DNA of 64,000 bases from Rostratula benghalensis. Taxonomy: Eukaryota > Chordata > Aves > Charadriiformes > Rostratulidae. A program made the position numbers and the translations under genes. The notes beneath the pieces were generated by a model, which saw only the letters and a program-made list of their open reading frames with translations, did no database searches and had not been told where the DNA came from. The stretch spans positions 124,001 to 188,000 of the forward strand of contig VXAI01000182.1 in assembly GCA_013399305.1 (NCBI GenBank), given 5' to 3'. Numbering within the stretch: the stretch's first letter is position 1; each line of letters begins with the position of its first letter. This document shows, piece after piece, positions 51,331 to 64,000 of this stretch.

Positions 51331-51625
51331 GACCTAACTGTAGCTCTTGAAATACCACACTACAGCAAGTATTGGCAAAGGCTGCTGCTTGCTATAGCTA
51401 TGTATTCATTTGTTTTTGAAACATAGCCCCTGGATGTTTCTGAGATACTTTTTTTTTTTTTATAACATCAACTATTTGTAACTAACACCTCAGAAAGCTT
51501 CCTTAAACTTGCAGTGACCTATTACACATACGGAAATATGAGAACAGCAAAACTGTTCCCTAGATAGAACATTTTTTCAATACCAACGAACTTGATGACG
51601 CAAGTGATTTTACTATTTGGCTTAC

Positions 51626-51715
51626 AAACAGGGAAACTGAGGCACAGAAAGTGAAATTACTTATACAAAGTCAATCATCTGCTAAAAGCAGACCAAGCAC
51701 CCAAGGTCAACACCA
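51626..51715 (+). repeat. MIR-type SINE fragment (ancient CORE-SINE)
   Basis: The stretch GGGAAACTGAGGCACAGAAA followed by GTGAAATTACTTATACAAAG and TCA matches the conserved 3' half of MIR elements, which reads GAAACTGAGGCACAGA, then a TTAAGTAACTTG-like block, then AAGGTCA. The following CATCTGCTAAAAGCAGA and CACCCAAGGTC continue the similarity more loosely. MIR elements predate amniote radiation and survive in birds as rare, diverged copies. The tRNA-derived 5' part is not recognisable, so the copy is truncated. Confidence 0.7.
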
Positions 51716-54057
51716 GCTTTTGAAAAGATGTCCTTCTTCCAAACATGTAGAGTATCAGCAGCTGCTTCAGAAGGCGCCTCCTTCCACTGCTCGAGTCCTA
51801 CCGACAGCAACAGGATTTTGAATAAAGGAATCTGTGCTTGCAATTCTTATTGTAAGCATGGACCCAGATATATCCTCTCCTTTTATAACATGCATATGCA
51901 TCTTCTAACAGGCATTGTCTATCTCTTCATCTGTACCACACTCATCAGATTACACTATCTGAAACTTCTTTTTCCCCCAAGAGATCATAAAAGTTTCAGC
52001 ATTTACTCAAAATGTTTTGTCGTGTTTTCAATTTGACAGACTGTGCAACGGCTCCAAAGATAACACGGCAGCTGCCAGTGCTTCTCATGTGTTGAGCTGA
52101 ATTGTAGATGCCTGTCTACAATGGCATGCTTCCTCAGTAGTTTTAAATACTCTGAAACAGAATTTTCCAGTCTTCTCAAATATGTAAGATAGGGGATGGC
52201 CAGCAGCTATTCAGGTTACACAACAGTGACATTTTTGAAAGCTGAGAAGAGGCAAAACAACAGTCCTTGTAGCGCAGAGCCTCCAGCAGAGCCCTCCTGC
52301 AAAGTGCCTTTGGTTTCTTCACCTCTATATTCCACTCAAAGCCCTGAATAGCTGCTTGTTGCCCCTACTCACTGCTTTGCCTCCTTTCTCCCTCTCAAAA
52401 GCTATGCTTTTACTCACTCCTATGGCTCTTGGTGCTGAAGGTTTGACAGGAGGTTTGTGGCCTTGAGTGGAGGCTCTCCAGCACAGTCTCTTTCCGAAGG
52501 TGCCTGGGAAGTGGATGTTCAGAGGATGAGATGCCCAGAGTTAGAACTATCTGGGACATTTTCTCCTGCTTCCCGTCCCAGTGTAACTGCCCAGTAATTT
52601 CTCCAGCTCCTGGAAGTCCTTCTGCCATTGCACGGAAAGGGACTGTTTTCATTTATACATCTCTGGCGCAGGCAGCTCAGTGCAGAGGCAGAGGGCAGGG
52701 TGCAACAGTAATTTACACGCCATAAACTTTTGTAGGTTTTATTCACCTCATTGGCCTGGTATTAAACAGCATCGCGTGGCGACTGTGTAAGCTGGGAGCA
52801 ACGGTGCCAGCTGTCAGCTCGGTGCACGCTCTGCCACGCAGGAGTTTACACCTCCCTTCCCCATCAGCTGTGGCAGGGCAGCAGTGAGCTGCTGCTGAAC
52901 AGTGGAAAGGCTCATGATGGAAAAGAGATGGGAACAGATCATCCACCATATAATCGGGCTTATATACTTAATAATGTAACACTTAAAACTCCACAAGGAG
53001 TTGTATGTATGGAGCTATCTACACACAAAGATGCAGTCCTTGCCAAAAACCGACACTACACAGAATCTGCCAGGAGTTGATGAAAGTCAAGGAAAAGCCC
53101 ATTAGGAAGCATACAACAGTGATTTGTATGAAAAATACGTCAACGTAGGTCTTTCCTGATCAATGCAAAACCACTTTGGAACAGCAGCATTTCTTCCTCT
53201 ATCTGAGGGCTGTAGAACGTGTTTGAAATGGGAGTCTAGAGAAGTGAGGAAAGTGTGATTCAGACTTCATCCTCACCACGCAGAGTACACAGTGATTTAC
53301 TTTCAAGGGACCCACGTATTGATTCTTTTGTCCCATGCATGACACACAGGGTTTAATAACAAGGCCAGAAAACTAAAAGCAGAAGGAAAACAGACTTCAT
53401 GAAGAGACACCATAGCAGAAGCAAACCTGCAGAGGAGATGCAGACATCTACCAACTGTGAAAACCAGTGCAAAACTCTCTGCTGAAAAGTCTCCGACTCC
53501 AGCAATCGCAATTCCTGCTGGGGTCATTCACCTCTAGTCCCCATTGAGAAAGGACCCAAGAAACACTGTCCTAACTCAGCTGGTTAGAATTGTCTGTGTG
53601 AGTTGCATATGATCTTTTTAGAATTTGACTTCAGCCAGTAGCACAGATGAGTTAATCCATTGGCACTGGCTTTATTCTTTTTTTTTTGCCTGTCAAATCC
53701 TAGCTAGCACTAGAGAGTTCTTTTGTGAACCCTGAAGATCTTGTTGCCTAGAAGAAATTGCACTGGATAAATGTGTTGGCTTTTTTTATTTTAGGCAAAG
53801 AAAGGGAAAATGTTCAAGCATTATTAACAGCTCAGCCTTTTCTGGACCAGAAAACAACTCTAACATAGAACAGCTGCATCTGAAAACAAAGTGGTTTTAA
53901 TGCTCTTGCATTGCCTCACCTGAATAATAGCAGTCAGGGCTTTGTTTCAAGACTTAATTCGTTATAGGAAGTTAAAAAAAAAGACACACACGCAAACAAC
54001 CCTATGGAAACTTTTGCCTACAATAAGTGTCAAGGAGAAGGAATGTTATTGATTGCA
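51716..54057. other. Non-coding DNA, no gene recognised
   Basis: Somewhat GC-richer around 52400-52900, where overlapping frames of 60 to 80 codons occur on both strands without recognisable content. A donor-like motif on minus (GGAGTGAGTAAA, near 52409-52420) has no convincing partner. No transposon is recognised. Confidence 0.5.
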
Positions 54058-54088
54058 ATAGATTTACACCCATAATGAATTTGGCCGG
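54058..54088 (+). repeat. Possible ancient repeat relic
   Basis: The block ATAGATTTACACCCATAATG followed by AATTTGGCC resembles the GGATTTACACCAGTGTAA...GAATTTGGCCC end of an old amniote repeat. Only about 30 bases match. Confidence 0.38.
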
Positions 54089-54644
54089 CTGGTCAAAAGT
54101 CTAGTGGGTGTGTAAACGGGGAGGTGAAGTGAGGAATGACGTACGTAGTGGTTTATCTGGAGAGCGGAGCCGCAAAATGTTGTAGTTACACTTAAGTTTT
54201 ATTAAAAATGCCATTCTAACGAGCCCTAGTGGCCCCAGCACATGGAAAGTGGCTTGCTGTGTTTTGAATGGCACTGAGTAACACCCCAGGGCCTTAAATC
54301 AGTTCAAGATGTGTTGGTGGCGTCTGATGTTAAGCATAGAAGGGAAATTCAAAGCAATATAGATTTAACCTAGGGACCCTTCTTTTGCCTGATGCTTATC
54401 AATAATGCAAGCGTAAGTAAGAGCCAGGAGAAATTCGGTATGGAGGCAGAGTATTATATGAATCTGTGATTTTATTAGTAATATTTTTACTGGGAGGTTT
54501 GGGTAACCAATCCAAGCAGCAACACATTGAGATGTGGGCAACAAAGAGATAAAGTCAGATATTCCATCCTGTGTATTTCTGCAGACACTACTTGATGTGC
54601 TGTGCCCAGGGAAACTTAAACCAGGAGGGTAAAAAAAACTTAAC

Positions 54645-54667
54645 TTTTTTTTTTTTTTTTTTTTTTT
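54645..54667. repeat. Poly(T) run, 23 bases
   Basis: An uninterrupted T run preceded by a short A run and TTAAC. No retroposon body is recognised. Confidence 0.9.
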
Positions 54668-56397
54668 ACAAGGCATATGGATTAAGAAGAAACAGCCATG
54701 GAGTGAGTGGGTGGAGAAATCCTGCTACACATCTCAAGTCAGGGAGGTGGTTAAGGGATTTGTTATACTGCAACAGCTGACCACAGAGGACACTAAAGGC
54801 AAGAGAAAACCAGGAAAATTTAAAAATACCTCTAATCCCAATTATAAGGAATTTCTTGGTATTTATATGTAATGCTTTGCTAAGATGTTTAAGTGGAGTG
54901 CCCACATCACAAAAAGTGGATAAGATAACCCCTATGTCTTTAATGAAGGGCTGTGCTTCCAAACCTTGCCATAGCTAGGATGCTGCTCCAAGAGTGTCTC
55001 AATGTCTCTTCTGTTTGATGGGACAGTGAAAATTATGGTTTCAGAGGTATTACTAATAGGGCAAGAAGGATTTGCCAGGTATTTGGATTTCACATGAGCT
55101 GCACGTATTTGCCACCTGCTAGAGTCAAACCTTTGCATTCCAGGTTCTGGGATGAAAACCAGAAGACTGAGGTGCACCTCTAATAACTAGAGACGACATG
55201 ATGAGCTTGGATGGTTTAAGTTGTTGATGGCTACAATGGCAGCAGAAACTAGAAACATGCTGAAGCCCTTAATGTCCTTTACTCTATATCTATGTGGTCT
55301 GGAGACAGACAACCTCTGAGTCATGAACAGCAATCACTAACTTATGAGATGCAATTAGAAGGGAACCCCAACAACCACTTAATGAAATGTCATGGACTTG
55401 GCACAAATACCTCTGGTGATACAACGAAGCAGTCTTAAACTCTTACCTTGAGCACTCCTTGCTTCCTTTCCACACTGACAGCGTTAGCAACAACGTGACT
55501 TAGAGTGTCTAATTATAGGATAATTATTGTTGTTGCATTTGTAAAGGTCAGTCAGTAGAAGCTAGGACCCTAAGGGAATGGAGACAAGAAAGGTGAAGAA
55601 GGAAATGGGAGGAGCAAGGTTCTCAGACTTTTTGACCAAGTAGAAACAGACAGGGAGATATGGCCTTTCTCTGTAGCTGGACCACAATTTGTAGTCGTGT
55701 AGCATTAATGGCTTGTACTTACAACTAAAGGCCAATCTTCTCCTGCTATAAATGTGAGCTAGGATTCAGGCTACATCTCTTGCCTTTCTTCATACCTACA
55801 GTGCCAAAGAATGAAGCCACTGTGGTGGTATGTCCAATTGCAATCCATATACGTCACTGCATCTGAAACCATCTACTCTCTTTTCTTGCTTCCATCCCAC
55901 CTCAATACAAAGGAGGCAGTTTCTGGGCTGAAGCTTGAGTTTTGCTCCTAAGATTAAAGAAAAGGTAAGTCCAGGTGAAGAGAGGAAACCAACTCCAAAG
56001 ATTAAACTGTCATAAAAGCATAGGGAAGGTGCACTCAGAAAGTTAATAGCGCAGTGTTACTCACATACTTGGTGACTACCATCTAAGAAAGCAGAGAACA
56101 TATTTCAGACTGATAAATTCAATCACCTTTCAAACCCACAAGAAAGAAATCAGCTGTGCTACAGACACACTGAGGATCTTGTTGCTTTTTTTTCCCCCTA
56201 TGAAATTCTGGCCCGTTTTTTGACACAAAGGTATGGGGGTCACCAAGCAGAGGATCACCCATACCTTTCAGCACATTTGTGTTTGGGTCTTTGAAGGGAA
56301 GACATCTGTCACCCATATACTGAGTGCATTCTGTGAACTATAGCATATTCTTCAAAACTATATCATTGGAGGGAAGTCTGCTAACCAGTAAGTAAGC

Positions 56398-56413
56398 AAA
56401 TAAATAAATAAAT
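56398..56413. repeat. (AAAT)4 simple repeat
   Basis: Four AAAT units in succession. Confidence 0.85.
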
Positions 56414-59400
56414 CTGTGCAGAGATGCTGATCTACATCCACTTCAAGAGTTTCAGATTTCACTAGGAGAAAACACAAATCAAGACTGCAGCTAACAGGAA
56501 TAATTAGATTCTTTTGGGTAATCATCAGAACAGAAGTAGGAAATAGTCATTATTTGGACTTCTATCCACTGTATGAGTAACTGTCTGATTGCAGAACAAA
56601 ATTTAATTTATTTGATGGCCATAAAAAAATCATCAATTGACAGCTAAGGTCAGGAATCTTGAACTCATCCTGTGTAAATCGGATTGGCACACCTAATTTA
56701 TTTTTTATAAAACTTCAAAAAAATAGGTCAAAATTCCTCACTACAATTAGTTCAACTTAGTATATGCATCTTTGATCTCTTGAAACATAATCATACTTTT
56801 CTAAATTATCCTTATTCCATTGAAACCTGGAAGATATGAAAGTAGGGATGCACCTGAACCTGACTGAGGTTCTCCAGGCAATTGTCTTGTTATCTTGTGA
56901 AGTGACAATTAGTGTAAGTCCTTCACCAATGAGCCAATGAAACATTTTTTTCCTCCTGCAATATTAATTTAGTATTTCTGTCACTTCCACACCAGCAGGA
57001 TGAAAAAGCTTTCTAAAAGAGAAAGCATATTCATTTTAGGTTTGTCAAAAATAGGTTGAACGTTAGTTTAGCTTGAATCCATCTGTATGATTTTAGCAAC
57101 CTGTAGTATCTGCTTCCTAAACACGGAGCAAATTCAGGGCACAGTCACAGAATACTTATCCGAGTAGTTGATTTCAGAACACCATGGGAATTGACACTAA
57201 TAAGAATTATTTAATCAATTAGACATAGATCCTATCTCTGCTTTTGTCCTCTTTGAGCATTCTAAACTTTAGTCCTAAATTCAGCAGCATTTCTAAGGGC
57301 ATTCTTAACCTTCAACATTGGATTCTATTACACAAGCAAAGAGAAGTCATCACCATAAAATGAAGAGAAAGGAAAGCTTCCAAGGTAAAATTTAAAGAGA
57401 TAAAATGAGTCAGTGGGAGGAGGAGGAGAAGAGTTTTGGATAGATTGGTCAAGTCAAGGAGAAAAAAGAAAAAAAGTTATTTACAACTCTCATGACTCAT
57501 GGAAAAACCGTAAGAATGAGACCTAAAAGAGAGAAATAAACTGAATATATATGTACGATGAGGATAAACCAAGGGGATTAGAACTCTAAGTGAGACACAA
57601 ATATTCTCATTTTCAAATATCAGAAGTTATTTATCAAAAGATAATAATCTTTTTTGTGGTAAAAAAAGGTTTTTCAAGTAAAAGATATTTACAGAAGGGA
57701 TCTAACGGATAAAACTGTAGGGGAGGGAGATCATAACCTATGTTTGGCATTTCTGTATCCACTTCAGTGCTCTCCCTTGGTACCCCCACATGTGTATGAG
57801 AGGGAAAGGGTAAGAGTAAATGATCCAGGTAAACAAGCACATTGTGCAACATTGCATCTGGAAAACTGTGTCAGCCTTTAACTTGTTTAACTGGCCCTCC
57901 TGTAGCAGTAACACATCATTACTGCTTTCCGGTGTTTATTAATGTCATTTTTATGGTTTATTTGTAGCAAGGTTCAAATTCCATGCAAATAGATGCTTAA
58001 AAAAATCAGAGGTTTCACAGCCTTCATTATTATATATTGTAACAAGGAGATTGCACTGAATATGGATGGGGCAGAGAAAGAGACTCATGGAGCAGCATTT
58101 GCGTAGATTTATGGTCTTACACGGGGAATTTGACAAAGTAGGGATCCTGAAATCCTATAGCTACCAAAATAAACATGCCAGTCAAACCTGCCATTTCGGA
58201 CTAAAGATGCTCAGTTCTGCTGCACTAAGGATTTTTCTCTGTGCCGAAACGGTCAACACCCCCTGAAGAAAATTGGTGGAGTTTCATTCCCAAGCGTGGT
58301 CAAATGTCCAGGACTTCTCAGAATTAGTAGTCATCAGTCCTTTAATAATAGTTTGCAAGGCAAGACCTCATTCCCAAGCCACTCCTGGCCTGCTGGCACA
58401 GATGGACTGCAGCACACAGTAATGTGATTCTTCTGTTCCCTCTGAGGGAAAGGATGCAGCAGACTCAAGCATCCCAAATGACTAAGCACCCACCAAAAAG
58501 CAAAACTAGATGGTTAGTCATGAAACTGAGAGAGCAATCATTCACTGCATGGTAAGGAAACTCATATCCTAGCTCAATATTAACATTCAAGCCCTGCAGA
58601 GAGCCAACAGGGACCTCTCTGACATGTTGTCCTCTTTTTTTTTTTCCCCCTCTCTTATAGAGTCTGAAATATGCATGTCATCTGTGTAAATCAGTAGAAA
58701 AAGCTCACTCTAAGAATGTTCTTTTCTCTACAGGAATGCAAAACAAAGAAGTTTAAAAGTGCTATATTTGATTTAATTTGAACCAATGTATGCTGTGAGT
58801 TCGCCAAAGACCTAAGAGAGGACACTGAGACGTTTTTCCCCCTGATGACTCCCAGCATAAATTCAGTGATAAGTTCTCAGTCCATAGGTTGTCCTTGATC
58901 TGGTTTCATAAATAAAAACTAATCCTCAAAGTGGGAACAGGTTATGGGAGGATTAAATGAGTGACACTCATTACTGGTATGAACGTTCATCATTGCATCC
59001 CAAAGGGACAGTCTTGCTGCAAAAGTTGTTTCTCTTTTTATTCTGCTCATTGCAGTTGAAGGAGGTACAATGCATTCTATGGCATTTTCTTTGCAGCTAG
59101 AACAGTCTGTAGTACTGGCTGTTGGCCTTAATTCTTAGTTGGGAAAGGTATGGGGAACTGACTGGACAAAACCTGCTGGGGAGGACAGCATTAAGGTTGA
59201 TTTCTAGGGAGCCATCTTCCTTCTACTCTCATAGGTCAGTTCAGTCAGAGCTATATTGGTGGTATTGTGGGATGGGTGGTGGGAAGGTAGTCTAGAGCAC
59301 AGCTTGAAAATTCAACAGAGAGGTTTGCTACAGGCTAAAATCTTGGATAGCTGAGAGTTTCAGTTTAGCAAGTCTAGTCATCTATTTCAGCATATCTTCT

Positions 59401-60162
59401 TTTAGAAGTTTACTTCAGGTTTAAAAGCTCATTTCAGTCTCAGGATTTCAGTATAGGAAAGGAGCTAATTCTAGGGTAAACCCTAATAGCAATAGAGATC
59501 TGACAACATGACCATAAGAGACATAACCTTAGACTGAAAGACACCCAGTTTGGCAAGTGAAGCTATTACATTTTGTTATGATGCATTCAGTTTCCCTTTT
59601 TGGGTTACCTGCAATGCCTTTGAATCTGCAGATCTTCACATCCTGCTTTCACTCTGACTTCAATACAGAAAGTACTCTCAGCTGGCAGAGAGAAGACACA
59701 CTTTGCCCTTATGACAGCTGAGTCTATGATTTAGGGTCAGGTTCCTCCTATTGCTTCTCGTTAAGAAATCACATTTCTGTTTCTATCAATACTCTCTGTG
59801 CTTCTTCCCAGTTATGTTCCAGATCACTCAACAGAATACTTGAAGGCAGTAAAGAAAAAGGATCCAAATACAGGTAGTGGAACCAGGCTGAGGATTTTTA
59901 GTCATGCCTCTTGGGTATGTTATGCCCACCTGGTCTGGCTGAAGGCTGCACCATTCCAAAGACAAGAGATTTGTAAATGCTTACATGCTCACAGACAAGC
60001 ACAGGGGGTTCACTGAAACTGTGCTAGCAGGACTAAGGCAGGGAAAGAAAATAAGCATATTACAAGGCACAGTCCTAGCTGTGAAAGCGAGATGACCTAT
60101 GTATATCTCTTTCCTCTTAGGGTGAAATAGTGCTAGACCTCCTCCCAGATCACACTTCATTC

Positions 60163-60230
60163 TATCAGCAGCCCTGCTGACTTCACTATGACTATTCAGT
60201 CTGGTTAGAAGACTTACAGTCTGGCCCTAA
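60163..60230. repeat. Possible ancient repeat relic
   Basis: The words CTGCTGACTTCACTATGACT and ATTCAG followed downstream by CAGTCTGGCCCTAA resemble the TTGACTTCAATGGGACTATTC and CTGGCCC words of old amniote repeats. Diverged, weak call. Confidence 0.3.
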
Positions 60231-63200
60231 TTTCTCTGCTTCTTAATTTGGGGATGGTAAAGAGACTTAGTCAAAATATCTAAAAGCCCTAGACAGTTAC
60301 TACCAATTGCAACAGAAAAACTTTGCAAAAGTAGATCAAATCTGGCCCTGTTAGCCCTCACCAGCCAATGTTTTGGCTCTGGGTATTTTTTAAGTTCCTT
60401 TCTTGTCACTCTAAATCAGATGATTCACGCTGGTAACATGTTGTATCGCTTATCCAGTAATGCAACCTAATAAAACCCTGCTTAAAACCATTTTCCTTAA
60501 AGAACCAGAAGAATTTGTTCCTTGCAGAATCAAACCTGTGTTCTTAATAAAGGCAGATTGAATAAAACAAGCCCTGTGAAGTAAAGGGACTAATTTAACA
60601 GCTCGCTGATGAAAATCTGTGGCTACCTTCCCCCTCCCTCACCCCTTGCATGAGAACAGATGGTTTAACACAAGTTTTGAATGCAAAGTTAATTAAAAAA
60701 AAAAAAAAAATCCATTCCTCTTACAATCCTTGGGCTAAGACTTTAAAAGTTCCCTGCTAAATCGGAATGCCAATGCTCTTATTTTGAGCTCTGTAATAAG
60801 GAAACAGACTCATTAATGTTCTGCAATTATTGAAGTAGAGTGATGGTCATGGATTAGCCCTTGAATTGAACACGGCAGGCTCCCTTGGCAGCTAAACATC
60901 AGAATGGAATTTGAAAACCTCTGTTTTGTTCTATTTTCTCCACTGTTCTTAGTCTGGTGCTGGAAACAGGTACAATCACCTTGATAGCAACATCCCCAGA
61001 GGGAAGGAGAAGGCATTCAAAAGGCAAGATAATTTCTCACAACAAGAACAACAGCAACTTAAAGTGTTAGTATTTGATTTGCTTGAACTCTGAAAAAAAC
61101 CTTCAAATTATTTCATCTTGGGCTGGAATGCACATGTTTCTGGGATGGAAGGTAATAGCTTGTTAATGTCAGCAACCTTATATAAGAATCAGCACAGGAC
61201 ATGAGAAAACTAAATATCAAATTTGTTCCTAAGATTGCTTCAAGATCATGCCCCAAAGACCTTCCAGTCCAAAAAGTCACTGTAAATAACTGGGAGGAGT
61301 TTGGGATAGATGAAAAGTAATTGCCTGAATTAGAATCATCTTGGCTTATGCATTTAATATTTTCACATGTCAAACATTAGAAGATCTTTAAACAACCAAG
61401 TGTACCTGGAGAAGAGTTTTGTTTTACCTCTCATTTACAACCAAAGCATCTTCCAGCCCTGCCCTGTTCCAGGAGACTAACACCAGATGAAAAGTCACCC
61501 CTGAAGACTCAAAAATGTTTTCTTCCGTGACTTTCTTCCCCCAGCTTTCTACCCAAAAACTGATTCAGTCCAAACATCCTTAGTACCAGCTCTTAAGAAA
61601 TGAGAAACTCCTAAGGCTACAAGGGATTCCTTCTGATTATAACAAGAGTGCAAATTTATGATGAATTTGAATAGGATCAGCTAACTCTGATCTTGTCAGG
61701 ATCCTAATCACAATAGGACCAAAGCTAGTAGTTAATGAAGTCACTCTCCAGTCCTTGTTGAAGTGCAAGTTGGAGGGAGATCTAATTAGCTACTGGGAGG
61801 GAGAGTCCATCTAGTTACCTTATCCATTTTTGATCATATCTTTTACAAGCTGCAGCAGTAACACTCAGAAAACCAAACACACACTGAGAATTTGTTTCAC
61901 AAACTGAACATGTAAAACAGAAATATTCAGTCATTAATATGTAGGTTATGAATAGAACTCCTAATTCTGGAGTTGGGGTTGTTGTTTGTTGGGTTGTGTT
62001 TTTTTTAAGTCAGTCTTTGATTTTTGCACCACAACTTGATCGTGGATTGCAAAACCCCAGGAGCAACTAATTGCAGGGACAAACTCTTACCCTACTACAG
62101 TCTAATTCTTTAATAGCATCCTTGAATCAAAGAGATGTCTAAATGTTATCACACACACCTGTGATTAATAGCTCCCACAATCAATTACAGATGCAAACAG
62201 GCAGGAGCAGACTTGGTCCATAATGTGAATGGATGGAAGGTACAATGTATGTGACCAAGGGTTCAGTCTATTTATCACTTACTGACAGCATTTTATGGAG
62301 CCAAATTTTTTACAGTTTATCCAGAGCAGACTAGCGAACAACTTTAAAGAGACTAAAAGTAATCTACGGATGATTGCATAAATACTGTTAATAACATTAT
62401 ATCCCTCCAGCTCAGGTGTGGCTGATACTCTTCCTGATGTTTTAATTGGCACAAGGGCTCATGGTAATCATGATTTATTGGAAACAGAGGAAGTTTTCTG
62501 ACTTCCAGTCTATTTTTCCCTTCTTCATTCCTCCTCAAGTGATTTTTCTCTGTACAGCAGTAACTGCTAGGGTTTCTGACAGGCTGTGGTGAAGAATGAA
62601 GTGTTTACACAAATGGTCAATGGGTATACAAAAGGTGCAGTAATTAGGGCTAAGTTGGCAGCTGGAAAGCAAAACAGGGCAAAGCAGGGTATATCTCTTA
62701 ATTGTGAGCAAGGGGTAAATATGAGTTGTCTTTTCTTTCTTCCTTACCTGTACTCTCCTCATTATGTACCTTCTATGTTGTTGAGAGCAAACTTCAGTGA
62801 CTTCTCACCAAAACCACAAACCCATCAGCCAGACTCAGTAGATGAACAGTGAATCTACAAATCAACATGGGCTTACTTAAAGTTTACAATAAAACCCTAC
62901 TGCTAGTTTTGATTCACCTGATTAAATGCTTAGACAAAGTAGTTTCCCACAGCTTCAGGTACTGTGAAATATCCCCTCTCCACAGTTCTCTGGCCAAACT
63001 GTTAGCCAAAATATGCAGTAGCAAGGTGCTACTGGGCACCAAGACTTTGCTATCCCTCTCTCCCTTCCCCCAGCTACCTTAATTTCTCAAGATCTGGTGT
63101 TGCATCACACAGGCGTTCTTCCAAACAGCTTCATCTTTTTTGGAACCACAGATGAATGAAATGGGTTTTCCTTGCCACTAACATTGTGGGTTCATATGTG

Positions 63201-64000
63201 TGTGTCTAATTCTGGGCCCTGCATTGCTACCCTCATTTTCTAAAAGGAAAATTATTCCCATAAATGTTAGCTGTGGGCTCTGCCTCATCTGTGCTTGTCT
63301 CCACTGCCGCTGTCTCAGACAAGGTTGTACTTGTGGGGAACTGTGGCTAGATAAACTCCAACTCAAATATGGTGTAGTTTGTCTTCTCCAGCTCTGCACC
63401 TGCTTAAACATTAAAAAGTCAGGCAGAAAAAGTAAGATGTATGCAGACACAATGTCTGCACAGAATATCTTCACAGAAGAATTGATTCTTAGTAAGAAAG
63501 TCAAACAGATTTGGTGGGTGAAGGTTGTTCTTCAGACAGCAGCATTAATGACTGAAGAGCGTAAATAAAGGGCTTTCTTCTCAGTAAGTTTTCTTTTCAC
63601 TGATTCATTATTATTAAGGAAATGGGTGAATCAGCTATGATGGAGTAGGGACTCATTGTGGACCTTCATCCTTTATTAGGCACCTCCCGACAGAGCCTGA
63701 CTGAAGCCACGAAGCTGAGGTCTTCACCTGACCTTGCACCCTTCTCCCAGAAGCCAAGTGTTGTTCAGAGCTTGGGTTCTTGTTTTGGCCTATGATAGAA
63801 GCTACACATAACACAGGGCAGCTGTGAAATAAAGATCTCAAGCCAAAGTCTGATTTATGAAAACCTCATTCAGAGCAGTCTGTATGTAATGTTTTGGGCT
63901 GGAGCCATCTTCACCCAGATTTGGCACCAAGCACCTCTTAAAGGTTCTGTAAGAATTTGTGCTTGTTTTGGGTTTTGTTTTCTCTTGCTAAATTCCCATA
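60231..64000. other. Unique non-coding DNA, no gene recognised
   Basis: AT-rich, with a 16-A run at 60695-60710. A 122-codon plus-strand frame at 63200-63568 and a 108-codon frame antisense to it have no recognisable domain. No transposon is recognised in this end of the window. Confidence 0.55.
60695..60710. repeat. Poly(A) run, 16 bases
   Basis: An uninterrupted A run after GTTAATT. No attached element is recognised. Confidence 0.9.

Larger units (their letters stand above)
54089..60162. other. Non-coding DNA, candidate splice motifs only
   Basis: Contains possible exon-like segments 55447-55569 (minus) and 55802-55964 (plus), described in the findings. It also holds an AAAT simple repeat at 56398-56413, a purine-rich stretch at 57360-57480 and a 27-base pyrimidine tract ending CTTATAG at 58660. 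A CRE-like word TGACGTACGTA lies at about 54137. No coding gene is recognised; frames stay below about 105 codons. Confidence 0.5.

Noticed and set aside
1..64000. Operons, CRISPR arrays, tRNA, rRNA, insertion sequences and phage genes
   Set aside because: None found. The window has eukaryotic non-coding character, with no dense reading frames on either strand.

Overview
This window looks like vertebrate, most likely avian, nuclear DNA with no protein-coding gene that I can recognise. It is AT-rich, dense in stop codons on both strands, and sparse in interspersed repeats. The best lineage marker is a complete solo endogenous-retrovirus LTR on the minus strand (13085-13665). It has TG...CA-type ends and a 5-bp target-site duplication. 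I recognise it as an LTR family common in neoavian birds (established knowledge recalled from memory, not searched). Together with the low repeat load, this suggests a bird of the Neoaves.

Layout: 1-13084 is unique non-coding DNA holding a local direct duplication of about 220 bp (2813-3028 and 3926-4147), several long A/T runs and some short GC- and CpG-richer patches (about 9880-9970, 11030-11160, 12590-12720). 13085-13665 is the solo LTR. 13671-45700 is mostly unique non-coding DNA with short simple repeats, a few faint ancient-repeat relics, AT-rich stretches that resemble conserved non-coding elements, and a perfect 14-bp palindrome at 20980. 45700-64000 holds clearer ancient amniote repeat relics (45727, 51271, a MIR-type SINE at 51626, 54058, 60163), a CA/TA microsatellite at 50380-50436, a mildly CpG-enriched patch at 49010-49560, and two 23-base T runs.

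The longest open frames (190, 188 and 178 codons) are at about the length expected by chance. They show no recognisable domain, and one lies inside the LTR in antisense. I therefore call no CDS. Some splice-site pairs could bound exons of a long non-coding RNA (16077-16375 and 55802-55964 on plus, 55447-55569 on minus), but strong splice-site matches occur here at about chance frequency. The window is best read as a gene desert or the inside of a very large intron. Nothing in it supports a novel multi-gene system. The most distinctive items are the recent local duplication and the solo LTR.
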